The translations under genes and the position numbers were made by a program. The notes under the pieces are model-generated. The model was not told where the DNA came from. It made no database searches and saw only the letters and a list, made by a program, of their open reading frames with translations. From the NCBI GenBank assembly GCA_026985095.1, contig JALSQW010000023.1:62001-126000 (forward strand): DNA of 64,000 nt, given 5' to 3'. Shown here piece after piece: positions 37,401 to 45,457 of the stretch (the stretch's first letter is position 1; each line of letters starts with the position of its first letter). Source of the stretch: Acidimicrobiia bacterium (lineage in GTDB: Bacteria > Actinomycetota > Acidimicrobiia > Spongiisociales > UBA5794).

Positions 37401-39212
37401 CAGGTCGTCATCGACGCCGACTTCGGCTACACGGGCGACAACACGGTCGGTGACCTCGTCTGGTTCGATCGCGACGGTGATGGTCTGCTCCAGGCAGGCG
37501 AGCCGGGCATCGCCGGTGTGACGCTCACCGTCACCTGGACGGGTCTCGACGGGACCTTCGGGACGGGTGACGACCTCATCTTCCCGGCGACCACCGACGC
37601 TGCCGGCGCCTATCTGGTCGAACGGCTTCCCGACGGCGACGTCCGGGTCGACGTCACCGGCGGTGTGCCGAGCGGGATGGCCCAGACCTTCGATGAGGAC
37701 GGGGGCAACGACGCCACCTCGTCGATCGTGGGGTTGTCGGGCGGAGCCACCCACCTCACCGCCGACTTCGGGTACACGGGGACGGGATCGCTCGGCGACA
37801 CGATCTGGTGGGACCTCGACGGCGACGGCGTCCAGGACGCCGGCGAGCCGGGCTTCCCCGGCGTCGACGTGACGGTCACATGGGCCGGTCCGGACGGTAC
37901 GTTCGGCACCGGCGACGACGTGGCGACGGCGACCACCACTGCAGCCGGGGGCACCTACCTCGTCGAGCGGCTGGCGGCCGGCGCCTACCGAGTGGACGTG
38001 GACCGGGCCGACCTACCGGCCGACGTGGTGGCGACGGCCGATCCCGACGGCGGGTCGGACGACACGGCGACCGCCGCCCTCTCGGCAGGTGAGACGAACC
38101 TGATCCAGGACTTCGGCTACCGAGGTTCGGCCTCGCTGGGCGATCGGATCTGGTTCGACCTCGACGCCGACGGGACGCAGGACGCCGTCGAGCCGGGTGT
38201 GGCAGGGGTCGACCTCACCGTCACCTGGCCAGGTGCCGACGGGACGCTCGGCACCGGCGACGACGTGACCTTCACGGTGACGACCGACGCCGCGGGCCTC
38301 TACGGGGCTGCGGGTCTGGTGGCCGGAACCTATACGGTCCGCCTCGACCCGACCGAGTTGCCGCCGGGGACCGCCGCGTCGGTCGACGTCGACGGCGGCG
38401 ATCCGGCGGTGAGCACGGCGGTGTTGGCGGCCGGTGAGGCGCGGACCGACGTGGACTTCGGTATCGTCGGGAACGCCTCGCTGTCGGGGACCGTGTGGAG
38501 CGACGTCGACGGCGACCAGGTGATCGACGCGGGTGAGTCCGGGGTTCCGCTGGTGACGGTGAACGTCACGTGGCATGGACCGTCCGGCGACGTGGTGCTG
38601 CCGATCGTCTCGGGCGCCGACGGCACCTGGTCGATGCCGAATCTGCCGCCGGGCGACTACACGGTGACGGTGGACGAGTCGACGATCCCCGCCGGAACCG
38701 TGTCGACGACACCGACGAGTCGAGACGTGACGTTGCCGCTGGGCGGCAGCGACGAGGTCGACTTCGGGATCGCCCGTCCGGCGAGCGTCGGGAGCGTGGT
38801 GTGGATCGACGGCGACGGCGACGGGACGATGGACGCCGACGAGGCCGGGATCCCGGGCGTGGTCGTCGAGCTGCTCGACGCCGACGGGGTGGTCGTGGCG
38901 GTGCAGACGACCGATGCTGCCGGCGGGTACCGGTTCGCCGGCGTCGTCCCGGGCACCTATACGGTGCGGGTGGTCGCCTCGACCGTGCCCGCAGGACTCG
39001 TGCAGACCTACGGCAAGGACGGGCTGCTCGACCTGAGCGTCGTCCAGCCACTGGTCGCCGGTGACAACGTGCTCGACGTGAACTTCGGGTTCCAGGAGCA
39101 GGCGCTCCCGAACACCGGTTTCGACGCCGCCCGGCTGATGCTGCTCGGGTTCCTGCTGGCGTTGTTCGGTGCGGCGGCGGTGGTCGTCACCCGGCCTCGC
39201 CGGGAGACGTGA
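31497..39212 (+). CDS. Giant LPXTG-anchored surface protein
   Basis: A 2571-residue exported protein. Residues 1-28 are a signal peptide (basic start, hydrophobic core, cleavage near AEA). Nine DUF11/isopeptide-type beta modules of about 160 residues begin near 33, 177, 394, 555, 717, 882, 1035, 1195 and 1357; most open with a strand carrying a conserved Lys (VTK, ISK, VSK, IAK) suited to an internal isopeptide bond. Nine SdrD_B/Cna-B-like repeats of about 115 residues run from 1518 to 2535 (pattern GDxVWxDxDGDGxxDxGEPG). LPNTG at 2537-2541, a membrane helix and an RPRRET tail form a sortase anchor. A GAAGGA site precedes ATG. No sortase gene is in the window. Likely role: adhesin or stalk. 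Confidence 0.93.
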   Translation: MKRALIAGLAMTIAVAGMAILPETHAEAAGTPDISLSVDVPGETLYGATTPVSLTVTNATATNGYNLSFRAVLPPGLTASGFSTAPTRTLTNQPGAGQTTLIWENVADSIAGTTVAVSFSATHATGTYDVGNSITIDASAYVNTDPRTVPDFDPTTGVATGDYTGWDTASGSTTLIPFEVTKTEPNTEAELLRGVHDHQTLYTIVVQNNYVNPTASFLVEDWIPAGLEFLSCGTADNSTTEEYPGAGPLNPGNAPAIPSGTREGCVDPTSVDTVTVDPDGAGPLPNAVYTHVTWTAATLAAAFGTDTLAAGQTFTLHYVAGIPRFANTTTWPAGAPAAASGLQAANLDNNTGPSTAETGTEQSLTNLARATGDYDSRGTFSTDGDTMTVTAEDVSIHKSVSDTTIGQGDVDTWTLLVETSEYVDNPAIGATNANAIVVTDTVPDGLCPLGAGSPDAECQDPASPSHPYTSATENADGTWTLVWDFDSIAGLGSMSRSDSRTITFPTKVRQFYQENGADDTPVLAEDSWENTVTLTAVADGRNVADDSSAGQSAGPVAISKEVSVPGAAPYACGDGSAIAWDPTQAGPYGPGDRVCWRLTVTYPGALDTGGSSIVDFLPAGFTYESYTLGVNNTVPAGDVTFDGTGAADGRLAWSVGASGYVDTAQTLELIVSSTITDATAASSADLPQNLMKFTFTNTSGDVFQLRDDADALWAEPELTLLKGVRDVNDGAVNGPDVDGVQIVEGDTVTYRIDVTNTGTRDALDVVLWDVLPADFDCSMVSNISDAGACNATPDPDRLEWPTTGIDVAAGTSRTLTYDVTVPVGTGASGETFINRSGVVRYESDANTGVGDRFVYVPAGNIDSGAPAANTAAADDTSSVFTADATIAKTRSTGITETGNAAADEATIGEVVSYTVTAVIPEGTTVHAATITDVVDTARLTYLNDATATLNGGLLPVGFFLSDAGGAITLTFPDPYTNAAGSGDDTFAITFSARVSDVGGNVRSTTIPNTATLRWESASGTVHTKSSSASTRVVEPNLTVSKASSVTNVLPGQIVDYTVTVANQNGADVSPAHEVVAVDTLPADLSPVDGGGTLVPDGGAVPPSGGIWDLTTRTITWTQAEVAGLGTIDPGSTVGITYQAKVADSIVTNGTMTNDVAVTGSSLSGTPTGERDATSPNGGPGSGYQATDSNTVIAPRSSITKSVDPTSATIGEPIRYTVDVTLPANVIQYDVTVIDQLPTGIQVLSPGYTVSTSCQAAGGGACSPDVTGITELTPTGGDVGWFLGDLTTPSADDRVVTIVFDAYVDDAAPAVSGATLTNSVNVYGNQTDKLGTITVVPDTPNYDVVGTPASAGEGIVEPHMTIAKRVLDGATPVVSRRALPGETLTYQVTLTNTGTSDAYDLTITDTPDARLLNAVVVDGTSNGVAYTVTDGDLTDGTLSWSIAGPIAPGGDVVITYTADVWPAVVGDEIVAGPEIVNTADVPSYWGVPEATRTANPQYPYRNYDDVTPSTANVELDLASIGDTVWFDVDADGVIDAGEPRLGGVDVTVTYLGPDGVLGGGDDEVHVTTTAADGTYLVDRLPGGSYQVVVDAADLPSGLTPSYDLDGGTTSPDGVWLGSLAQDGVERDVDFGYTGTGSLGDRVWFDRDGDGVLDADEPGIGGVDLTVVYAGFDGVTGTGDDVTYAVTTAADGTWGVPDLPAGDYTTTVNPATLPTGMSATYDLDGGTATPDGVAPATLAAGQDRSDVDFGYRGSSSIGDTVWLDADLDGVQDPGETGIGGVAVILTWPGPDGVLGNGDDVTFTDTTDAAGLYGFGGLNPGDYRVTVDTATVPAGLIATFDENGGLDDTTVVSLPDATDHLTADFGYGGSGSIGDRVWWDTDGDGVDDVGEPGIQGVEVRLTWYGPDGIVGTADDVVQTRFTDGSGSYLFVNLPAGDFDVDVVGALPGVAAPTSERDATLDGSTTVTLATGQVVIDADFGYTGDNTVGDLVWFDRDGDGLLQAGEPGIAGVTLTVTWTGLDGTFGTGDDLIFPATTDAAGAYLVERLPDGDVRVDVTGGVPSGMAQTFDEDGGNDATSSIVGLSGGATHLTADFGYTGTGSLGDTIWWDLDGDGVQDAGEPGFPGVDVTVTWAGPDGTFGTGDDVATATTTAAGGTYLVERLAAGAYRVDVDRADLPADVVATADPDGGSDDTATAALSAGETNLIQDFGYRGSASLGDRIWFDLDADGTQDAVEPGVAGVDLTVTWPGADGTLGTGDDVTFTVTTDAAGLYGAAGLVAGTYTVRLDPTELPPGTAASVDVDGGDPAVSTAVLAAGEARTDVDFGIVGNASLSGTVWSDVDGDQVIDAGESGVPLVTVNVTWHGPSGDVVLPIVSGADGTWSMPNLPPGDYTVTVDESTIPAGTVSTTPTSRDVTLPLGGSDEVDFGIARPASVGSVVWIDGDGDGTMDADEAGIPGVVVELLDADGVVVAVQTTDAAGGYRFAGVVPGTYTVRVVASTVPAGLVQTYGKDGLLDLSVVQPLVAGDNVLDVNFGFQEQALPNTGFDAARLMLLGFLLALFGAAAVVVTRPRRET
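36048..39102 (+). repeat. Nine tandem SdrD_B-like coding repeats
   Basis: Units start near 36048, 36401, 36756, 37101, 37441, 37788, 38131, 38477 and 38784, a period of about 345 bases except for the shorter last two. Each encodes a GDxVW strand, a DxDGDGxxD calcium-like loop and an ending DFGY or DFGI. Copies share protein motifs but differ at many bases, so the array is old and not a recent slippage product. Confidence 0.88.
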
Positions 39213-39234
39213 TCGACGACCGGCCGCCCGGCTG

Positions 39235-39265
39235 ATGCATAGTTGGTCGCATATGCGTATATAGT
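39235..39265 (+). promoter_or_regulatory. argC promoter and possible ArgR operator
   Basis: TATAGT (39260-39265) is a near-consensus -10 ending 6 bases before the argC ATG, predicting a leaderless arg operon mRNA. The sequence before and across it is unusually AT-rich, with TGCATA (39237-39242) and CATATGCG (39250-39257) resembling half-sites of ARG boxes described in Streptomyces. The ArgR gene is in the same operon, so autoregulated repression by arginine is likely. Confidence 0.55.
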
Positions 39266-39271
39266 CGCGCT

Positions 39272-40309
39272 ATGATCACGGTGCCCGTTGCCATCGTCGG
39301 GGCCTCCGGGTACGCCGGCGGCGAGCTGATCCGACTCGTCGATGCCCATCCGGGGTTGGAGGCCGTGTACCTGGCAGCGAGGCGGGCCGCCGGGAAACCG
39401 CTCGGTGAGGTCCACCCCCAGCTTGGCGGCGGCGACCGGATCCTCTCCCCCTGGGACCCGGTCGCCGCCGCTTCCTCAGGAGCGAAGCTCGCGTTCCTCG
39501 CGCTTCCCCATGGCGCCTCGGCGGAGCCGGCGATGGAGCTGCTGGCGGCCGGGGTGGCCGTGGTCGATCTCGGGAGCGACTTCCGGCTCGATACCCCGGG
39601 GCGGTACGAGGAGGCTTACGGGTCGCCACATCCGTTCCCCGAGGAGCTGGGTCGATGGGCGTACGGCCTGCCTGAGCTGTTCCGGAACGACATCCTGGCC
39701 ACCGATCGGGTCGCGGCACCGGGGTGCTATCCGACCTCGGCGGTGCTGGCGCTGGCGCCACTGGTGAAGGAGGGCCTGGTGGTGGGGGAGGGGATCATCG
39801 TCGATGCCAAGTCCGGCGCGTCGGGGGCGGGCCGGAGCATCGTCCCCGAGCTGTTGTACGGTGCCGTCGACGAGTCGGTGAAGGCGTACAACGTCCTTCG
39901 GCACCGGCATCAGCCCGAGATGGAACGGGCCCTCGAGATCGGTGGCGGTGTTGCCCGGGTCATGTTCACGCCGCACCTGGTGCCCATGCAGCGTGGGATC
40001 CTGTCGACCTGCTACGCCAAGACGGTGGCCGGGGTCGTCCTCGACGACCTGTTCGAGGCGCTGGACCGGACGTACGTCAAGGCGCCGTTCGTCGATGTGA
40101 TCGCTCGGCCCCCCGAGACCCGGTGGGTGGTCGGCTCGAACCGCGCCCTGCTGTCGGTGGCGCTCGACCCCCGGTCGGGAGTGGCGGTGGTCATGTCGGC
40201 GATCGACAACCTCCTCAAGGGCGCTGCCGGCCAGGCGGTCCAGTGCGCCAACTTGATGGTGGGCTTCGACGAGGCCGAGGGCCTCCCGTCGACGGGGTGG
40301 ATGCCGTGA
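39272..40309 (+). CDS. argC: N-acetyl-gamma-glutamyl-phosphate reductase
   Basis: A 345-residue ArgC, the NADPH-dependent reductase of the third arginine step. The Rossmann motif VAIVGASGYAGGELIRL is at the N-terminus and the catalytic Cys is in APGCYPTSAVLAL (about residue 152). The C-terminal part has TPHLVPMQRGILSTCY. It is the first gene of the arginine operon and overlaps argJ by GTGA. Confidence 0.96.
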   Translation: MITVPVAIVGASGYAGGELIRLVDAHPGLEAVYLAARRAAGKPLGEVHPQLGGGDRILSPWDPVAAASSGAKLAFLALPHGASAEPAMELLAAGVAVVDLGSDFRLDTPGRYEEAYGSPHPFPEELGRWAYGLPELFRNDILATDRVAAPGCYPTSAVLALAPLVKEGLVVGEGIIVDAKSGASGAGRSIVPELLYGAVDESVKAYNVLRHRHQPEMERALEIGGGVARVMFTPHLVPMQRGILSTCYAKTVAGVVLDDLFEALDRTYVKAPFVDVIARPPETRWVVGSNRALLSVALDPRSGVAVVMSAIDNLLKGAAGQAVQCANLMVGFDEAEGLPSTGWMP

Positions 40310-41469
40310 GCGTCACCCGTCCCGTCGGCTTCCGGGCGGCGGGCGTCGCGGCGGGGATCAAGGAGGGCGGCGCCCGTGACGTCGCTCTGGTCGTCGCCGA
40401 CGAGCCCGCCGCCGTCGCCGCGATGTTCACCGTCAACCGGGCCGCGGCCGCGCCGGTGACGATCAGCCGTGCCCACGTCGCCGCCGGGCCTACGGGTCGG
40501 GCGGTCGTGGTGAACTCGGGTTGCGCCAACGCCGGGACGGGTGAGCGGGGCCTCGCCGCCGCCGAGGCCATGGCGGCGGCCGTCGCCGACGCGGTGGGAT
40601 GCGAGCCGACCGATGTCGTCGTCTGTTCGACCGGTCCGATCGGCACGTACCTGCCGGAGGACCGGATCGCGGAGGGGATCCGTTCCGCCGCCGCGGTCCT
40701 GGGGGACGACGAGGCGTCGGGCGTCGCCGCCGCGGAGGCGATCATGACCACCGACACGGTGCCCAAGACCACCGTCGTGGTCGGCGACGGGTTCGTAGTC
40801 GGCGGCATGGCGAAGGGTGCGGGCATGGTCAGGCCCGACATGGCCACGATGCTCGCGGTGCTGACCACCGACGCCGTCGTCGACCCGGAGGTGCTCGACG
40901 AGGCGTTGCGCACCGCCGTGGATCGGTCGTTCCATGCCCTCGACATCGACGGCTGCGCGTCGACGAACGACACGGTGGCGGTACTCGCCTCCGGGGGCTC
41001 GGGGATCCGACCGGACCCGGTGGAGTTCATCGGGGCCTTGACCGCCGCGTGTGTGCACCTCGAGGAGCAACTCGCCGCCGACGCCGAGGGAGCGAGTCGG
41101 GTGGTGGTGATCGAGGTGACGGGTGCCCCCGACGACGCCACCGCCAGGGAGGCCGGTCGGGCGATGGCCGACTCGGCGCTGGTGCGATCCGCGTTCTACG
41201 GCGGCGACCCCAACTGGGGTCGGTTGTTGGGCGCCCTCGGGGCGAGCCCGGTCGAGTTCGATCCGACCCGGTTCTCGGTGTGGTTCGCCGGGGTGCAGGT
41301 GGCCGCCGACGGGGAGCCGGTCGCCTACGACGAGACGGCGCTCCTGGAGGTCCTGGCCGGCGGGAACTTCGACGTCCGGGTCGACCTGGGAGCGGGGACC
41401 GCGGCCGTCCCGGTGATCACGACCGACCTGACGCCCGACTACGTGCGCTTCAACGGGGAGCGCTCATGA
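40306..41469 (+). CDS. argJ: Bifunctional glutamate N-acetyltransferase ArgJ
   Basis: A 387-residue ArgJ that recycles the acetyl group from acetylornithine to glutamate; the bifunctional form also uses acetyl-CoA. The self-cleavage motif is KGAGMVRPDMATMLAV (about residues 169-184), where the protein is split before Thr into two chains. FYGGDPNWGRLLGALG near 300 is also typical. The GTG start overlaps the argC stop; the stop overlaps argB by ATGA. Whether it is mono- or bifunctional cannot be told from sequence. Confidence 0.95.
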   Translation: MSVTRPVGFRAAGVAAGIKEGGARDVALVVADEPAAVAAMFTVNRAAAAPVTISRAHVAAGPTGRAVVVNSGCANAGTGERGLAAAEAMAAAVADAVGCEPTDVVVCSTGPIGTYLPEDRIAEGIRSAAAVLGDDEASGVAAAEAIMTTDTVPKTTVVVGDGFVVGGMAKGAGMVRPDMATMLAVLTTDAVVDPEVLDEALRTAVDRSFHALDIDGCASTNDTVAVLASGGSGIRPDPVEFIGALTAACVHLEEQLAADAEGASRVVVIEVTGAPDDATAREAGRAMADSALVRSAFYGGDPNWGRLLGALGASPVEFDPTRFSVWFAGVQVAADGEPVAYDETALLEVLAGGNFDVRVDLGAGTAAVPVITTDLTPDYVRFNGERS

Positions 41470-42368
41470 GCACCGGCCACACCTCTCCGAACCCGGCGAA
41501 GTCGAGGATCGCCACGTCGATGGGCAAGGCCCGCATCTTCTCCGAGGCGCTGCCGTTCATCAAGGCGTACCGAGGCAAGACGGTGGTGATCAAGTACGGC
41601 GGCTCGGCGATGGTGGACGACGCGTTGCGGAACACGTTCGCCGACGACGTCGCGATGCTGCACTACGTGGGGATCGACCCGGTGATCGTGCACGGGGGCG
41701 GGCCGCACATCTCCCGGGCGATGGGTCAGCAGGGGATCGAGCCACAGTGGATCGACGGCCTGCGGGTGACCGATGCCGACACGATCCGGGTCGTCCAGGC
41801 GACACTGGCGGGCGAGATCAACCCCGATATCGTCCGGCTCGTCAACGCCCACGGTTCGGTGGCGACCGGCGTGAGCGGCCTGGACGGGAACCTGTTCGTC
41901 GCCCGGCCTCGCGATGAGCGCTTGGGGTTCGTGGGGGACATCGCCAAGGTGGATCCGGGGATCATCGAGAGCCTCCAGAGCCAGGGCTACGTGCCGGTGG
42001 TGGCGCCGCTGGCGAGGGGTGAGGACGGTCGCACCTACAACCTGAACGCCGACACCGCCGCCGGCGCCTTGGCCGCGGCCCTGGGCGCCGCGAAGCTCGT
42101 CTACCTGACCGACGTCGAGGGTCTGTACCGGGACCTGGGTGACGAGGACAGCCTCATCTCACGGATCGACCTGGCCGGGTTGCGGGAGCTGGTGACATCG
42201 GGGTCGGTGTCGGCGGGGATGCTGCCGAAGCTGGCGTCGTGCGTCGAGGCGCTCGAGGCAGGCGTGGCCCAGGCCCACATCCTCGACGGTCGGGTGCAGC
42301 ACGCGTTGCTGCTCGAGATCTTCACCCCCGAGGGGATCGGCACGATGGTCACGATGGGAGAGGCGTGA
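41466..42368 (+). CDS. argB: Acetylglutamate kinase
   Basis: A 300-residue ArgB that phosphorylates N-acetylglutamate, usually the arginine-inhibited step. Motifs include VVIKYGGSAMVD (about 40-51), VIVHGGGPHISRAM, and YNLNADTAAGALAAALGA. The N-terminal extension before the kinase core (about 35 residues) matches arginine-sensitive hexameric forms. ATGA overlap with argJ sets the start. The next gene is argR, not argD as in most actinobacteria. Confidence 0.95.
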   Translation: MSTGHTSPNPAKSRIATSMGKARIFSEALPFIKAYRGKTVVIKYGGSAMVDDALRNTFADDVAMLHYVGIDPVIVHGGGPHISRAMGQQGIEPQWIDGLRVTDADTIRVVQATLAGEINPDIVRLVNAHGSVATGVSGLDGNLFVARPRDERLGFVGDIAKVDPGIIESLQSQGYVPVVAPLARGEDGRTYNLNADTAAGALAAALGAAKLVYLTDVEGLYRDLGDEDSLISRIDLAGLRELVTSGSVSAGMLPKLASCVEALEAGVAQAHILDGRVQHALLLEIFTPEGIGTMVTMGEA

Positions 42369-42841
42369 TGCGGGACACGACGACCTCCGAGGCGCGGCGT
42401 CGCATGGTGCGCCGGCTCCTGACGACGAGACGGATCCGCAGCCAGAGCGAGCTTCGCGATCTGCTCGCCGTCGCCGGCTACCGGGTGACCCAGGCCACGG
42501 TGTCGCGTGACCTGGGGGCGGTCGGTGCTCGCAAGGTGCGTGATCCCGACGACGGCGAGGGTCGGTACGAGCTGGCGGAGGAGGTCGATCAGGCGAACGA
42601 GCTCGACGCATTGCGTCAGGCCATCGACGAGTACGTGGCGACGGTCCGGGTGTCGGGCAACCTGGTGGTGATCAAGGTCCCGCCGGGGGCGGCGCATCTG
42701 GTGGCGAGCCGTATGGACGCCGTGGGATTGTCCGGGGTGCTGGGCACCGTCGCCGGAGACGACACGCTGCTGGTCGTCGCAGACGAGGAGATCGGAGGCG
42801 CGGCGGTGGCCGCGATGATCGAGCGAGGAGTGCGGCCGTGA
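42368..42841 (+). CDS. argR: Arginine repressor ArgR
   Basis: A 157-residue ArgR. The N-terminal winged helix (about 5-75) includes [25 protein letters not shown], and the C-terminal arginine-binding hexamerisation domain includes [18 protein letters not shown] and [13 protein letters not shown]. An in-frame GTG directly before the ATG is equally possible as start. Being inside the operon, it likely controls its own synthesis through sites at argC. Confidence 0.95.
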   Translation: MRDTTTSEARRRMVRRLLTTRRIRSQSELRDLLAVAGYRVTQATVSRDLGAVGARKVRDPDDGEGRYELAEEVDQANELDALRQAIDEYVATVRVSGNLVVIKVPPGAAHLVASRMDAVGLSGVLGTVAGDDTLLVVADEEIGGAAVAAMIERGVRP

Positions 42842-44058
42842 GCAAGGGTGAGATCAAGAAGGTGGTCCTGGCCTACAGCGGGGGGTTGGACACGTCGGTG
42901 ATCCTGCGGTGGATCATCGAGGAGTACGGCGCCGAGGTGGTCGCCTACACCGCCGATGTGGGCCAGGGCGAGGAGGTGGAGGAGGCTCGGGTCAAGGCCC
43001 TCGAGACCGGGGCCGTCGAAGCGATCGCCGAGGATGTGCGGGAGGAGTTCGTCGCCGACTACGTGTTCCCTGCGATCCGGGCGTCGGCGTTGTACGAGGG
43101 CTACTACCTGATGGGGACGTCCCTGGCCCGCCCGTTGATCGCCAAGGGGCTGGTTCGGGCCGCGGAGGCGACCGGCGCGGATGCGATCGCTCACGGAGCG
43201 ACGGGGAAGGGCAACGACCAGGTCCGTTTCGAGCTGGCGGCGTACGCGCTGAAGCCCGACATCAAGGTGGTGGCCCCGTGGCGGGAGTGGGACCTGAAGG
43301 GTCGAGCGGACCTGATCGCGTACGCCGAACGTCATGGGATCCCGGTGCCGGTGACCGCGGACAAGCCCTATTCGACCGACGCCAACCTGCTGCACATCTC
43401 CTACGAGGGAGGTGTCCTGGAGGACCCGTGGATGGGACCTCCGCCGGGGATGTTCAAGATGACGACCGACCCGGAGGCTGCTCCCGACACCCCGGAGGTG
43501 GTGACCGTCGGGTTCCATGCCGGGAGCCCGGTGTCGGTGAACGGAGTGGAGATGGATCCGGTCACGCTGCTGGCGACGCTCAACGACATGGGCGGCCGCC
43601 ACGGGGTGGGCCGGATCGACATCGTGGAGAACCGGTTCGTGGGGATGAAGAGCCGGGGGGTGTACGAGACACCGGGCGGGACGATCCTCTATCACGCCCA
43701 TCGGGCGGTGGAGTCACTGACCTTGGACCGGGAGGTCATGCATCTACGTGACGAGCTGTCGGATCGGTACGCCGAGATGGTGTACAACGGGTTCTGGTTC
43801 TCACCGGAGCGGGAGGCGTTGCAGGCGTTCATGGACGATGTCCAGCAGCGAGTCAGCGGTGAGGCCCGGTTGAAGCTGTTCAAGGGCCAGGCGGTGGTGG
43901 AGGGCCGCCGGTCGGACACCCATGGCCTGTACGACGAGGCGACGGTGACCTTCGAGGCCGACGAGGTGTACGACCAGTCCGACGCCACCGGGTTCATCCG
44001 TCTTCAGTCGTTGCGACTGCGGACGTTCGCCGAGCGGCGCCTGGGCGAGGGCGAGTGA
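42838..44058 (+). CDS. argG: Argininosuccinate synthase
   Basis: A 406-residue ArgG that condenses citrulline and aspartate using ATP. The PP-loop [13 protein letters not shown] is near the N-terminus (about 9-21), followed by [15 protein letters not shown] and [17 protein letters not shown]. It is the type 1 form of normal length. The GTG start overlaps argR by 4 bases. The product goes to ArgH, encoded 40 bases downstream. Confidence 0.96.
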   Translation: MSKGEIKKVVLAYSGGLDTSVILRWIIEEYGAEVVAYTADVGQGEEVEEARVKALETGAVEAIAEDVREEFVADYVFPAIRASALYEGYYLMGTSLARPLIAKGLVRAAEATGADAIAHGATGKGNDQVRFELAAYALKPDIKVVAPWREWDLKGRADLIAYAERHGIPVPVTADKPYSTDANLLHISYEGGVLEDPWMGPPPGMFKMTTDPEAAPDTPEVVTVGFHAGSPVSVNGVEMDPVTLLATLNDMGGRHGVGRIDIVENRFVGMKSRGVYETPGGTILYHAHRAVESLTLDREVMHLRDELSDRYAEMVYNGFWFSPEREALQAFMDDVQQRVSGEARLKLFKGQAVVEGRRSDTHGLYDEATVTFEADEVYDQSDATGFIRLQSLRLRTFAERRLGEGE

Positions 44059-44098
44059 CCGTAGGCTTGACGGCACCCGATGGGGAGGTTTCGGAGCG

Positions 44099-45457
44099 AT
44101 GACGTTGTGGGGTGGGAGGTTCACGGAACCGCCCGACGACACGCTGTGGCGGTTCACGACCGATCCTTCCGATCGGCGCTTGTTGACCGAGGACGTCGCC
44201 GGATCGATCGCGCATGTGGAGATGCTCGGTGAGGTCGGGTTGCTTCCCGACGAGGACGTCACGGTGCTGGTGGAGGGTCTGAAGCGGATCCTCGACGACG
44301 CGAACGAGGGCCGGTTCGAGTTCGTCGACACCGACGAGGACGTGCATACCGCGGTGGAGCGGCGTCTGGGGGAGCTGGTGGGACCGGTGGCTGGGAAGCT
44401 CCATACGGGGCGATCCCGGAACGATCAGGTCTGTCTCGACCTGCGTCTGTACCTGCGACGAGCGTGTGACCGCCGGATCGATCAGCTCCACGATCTGGTG
44501 GCGGTGCTGGTGGCGAAGGCCGAGGAGGTCGAGGAGACGGTGGTCGCCGCCTATACGCATCTGCAGCAGGCGCAAGCGGTGCCGCTGGCGCATCATCTGT
44601 TGGCGTATGCCTGGATGTTGTTGCGCGACGCGGAGCGGTTCCGGGATGCGAAGGACCGGATCGACGTGTCGCCCTTGGGGGCGGGAGCGGCCGCGGGTTC
44701 CAGCTTGCCGCTCGATCCGCGGGAGGTGGCGGACCGCCTGAAGTTCTCCGGGGTGTTCGACAACAGCCTGGATGCGGTCGGTTCGCGCGATTTCGTCGCT
44801 GAGTTCGCGTTCGCCTGCGCCCAGACCCTGGTGACCGTATCGCGGCTGTCCGAGGAACTGGTGGTGTGGGCGACCGAGGAGTTCGGGTGGGTGCGCTTCG
44901 CGGACCGGTACACGACCGGTTCGTCGGCCTTGCCCCAGAAGAAGAATCCCGACATCGCGGAGCTGGCCCGGGGGAAGGCGGCGACGGTGATCGGTGACGT
45001 GACGGCGTTGCTGGCGTTGCAGAAGGGCTTGCCGCTGGCCTACAACCGGGATCTGCAGGAGGACAAGCGGGCGGTGTTCCATGCCGACGACACGGTGACC
45101 GAGGCGCTGGCGGCGTTGTCGGGGATGGTCGCGACGGCCCGGTTCGATCCGCCTCCACCGTCGCCATGGGTGACGGCGCTGGATCTGGCCGAGGCGCTGG
45201 TGGCGAGGGGGGTTCCGTTCCGGGAGGCTCATGGAGCGGTGGGGAGCCTGGTGGCCCGCCTGTGGGCGGAGGGTCGGACGCTGGCCGAGGTGACGGCGGG
45301 AGAGCTGGAGGGAACGCATCCTCGCTTCGTTCCCGAGGATCTGGAGCTGGTCGATCCTCGCGTCTCGGTGGAGGCTCGGCGGACGGCGGGCGGGGGGAGC
45401 TGGTCGTCGGTGGCGGACCAGATGCGCCGATTGCGAGAGATCTTGGGTTCGCGCTGA
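44099..45457 (+). CDS. argH: Argininosuccinate lyase
   Basis: A 452-residue ArgH that splits argininosuccinate to arginine and fumarate. Motifs include LWGGRF at the start, HTGRSRNDQVCLDLRLY, TYTHLQQAQAVPLAHHLL-type sequence at about 150-165, and the fumarase/lyase signature GSSALPQKKNPD (about 278-289). A GGGGAGG ribosome site lies 11 bases before ATG. Its stop codon abuts the stop of the converging DUF5667 gene with no base between. Confidence 0.96.
   Translation: MTLWGGRFTEPPDDTLWRFTTDPSDRRLLTEDVAGSIAHVEMLGEVGLLPDEDVTVLVEGLKRILDDANEGRFEFVDTDEDVHTAVERRLGELVGPVAGKLHTGRSRNDQVCLDLRLYLRRACDRRIDQLHDLVAVLVAKAEEVEETVVAAYTHLQQAQAVPLAHHLLAYAWMLLRDAERFRDAKDRIDVSPLGAGAAAGSSLPLDPREVADRLKFSGVFDNSLDAVGSRDFVAEFAFACAQTLVTVSRLSEELVVWATEEFGWVRFADRYTTGSSALPQKKNPDIAELARGKAATVIGDVTALLALQKGLPLAYNRDLQEDKRAVFHADDTVTEALAALSGMVATARFDPPPPSPWVTALDLAEALVARGVPFREAHGAVGSLVARLWAEGRTLAEVTAGELEGTHPRFVPEDLELVDPRVSVEARRTAGGGSWSSVADQMRRLREILGSR

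Noticed and set aside
36279-37754. 491-codon minus-strand frame opposite the SdrD_B repeats
   Set aside because: Its apparent internal repeats only mirror the coding repeats on the other strand; no start signal or family.
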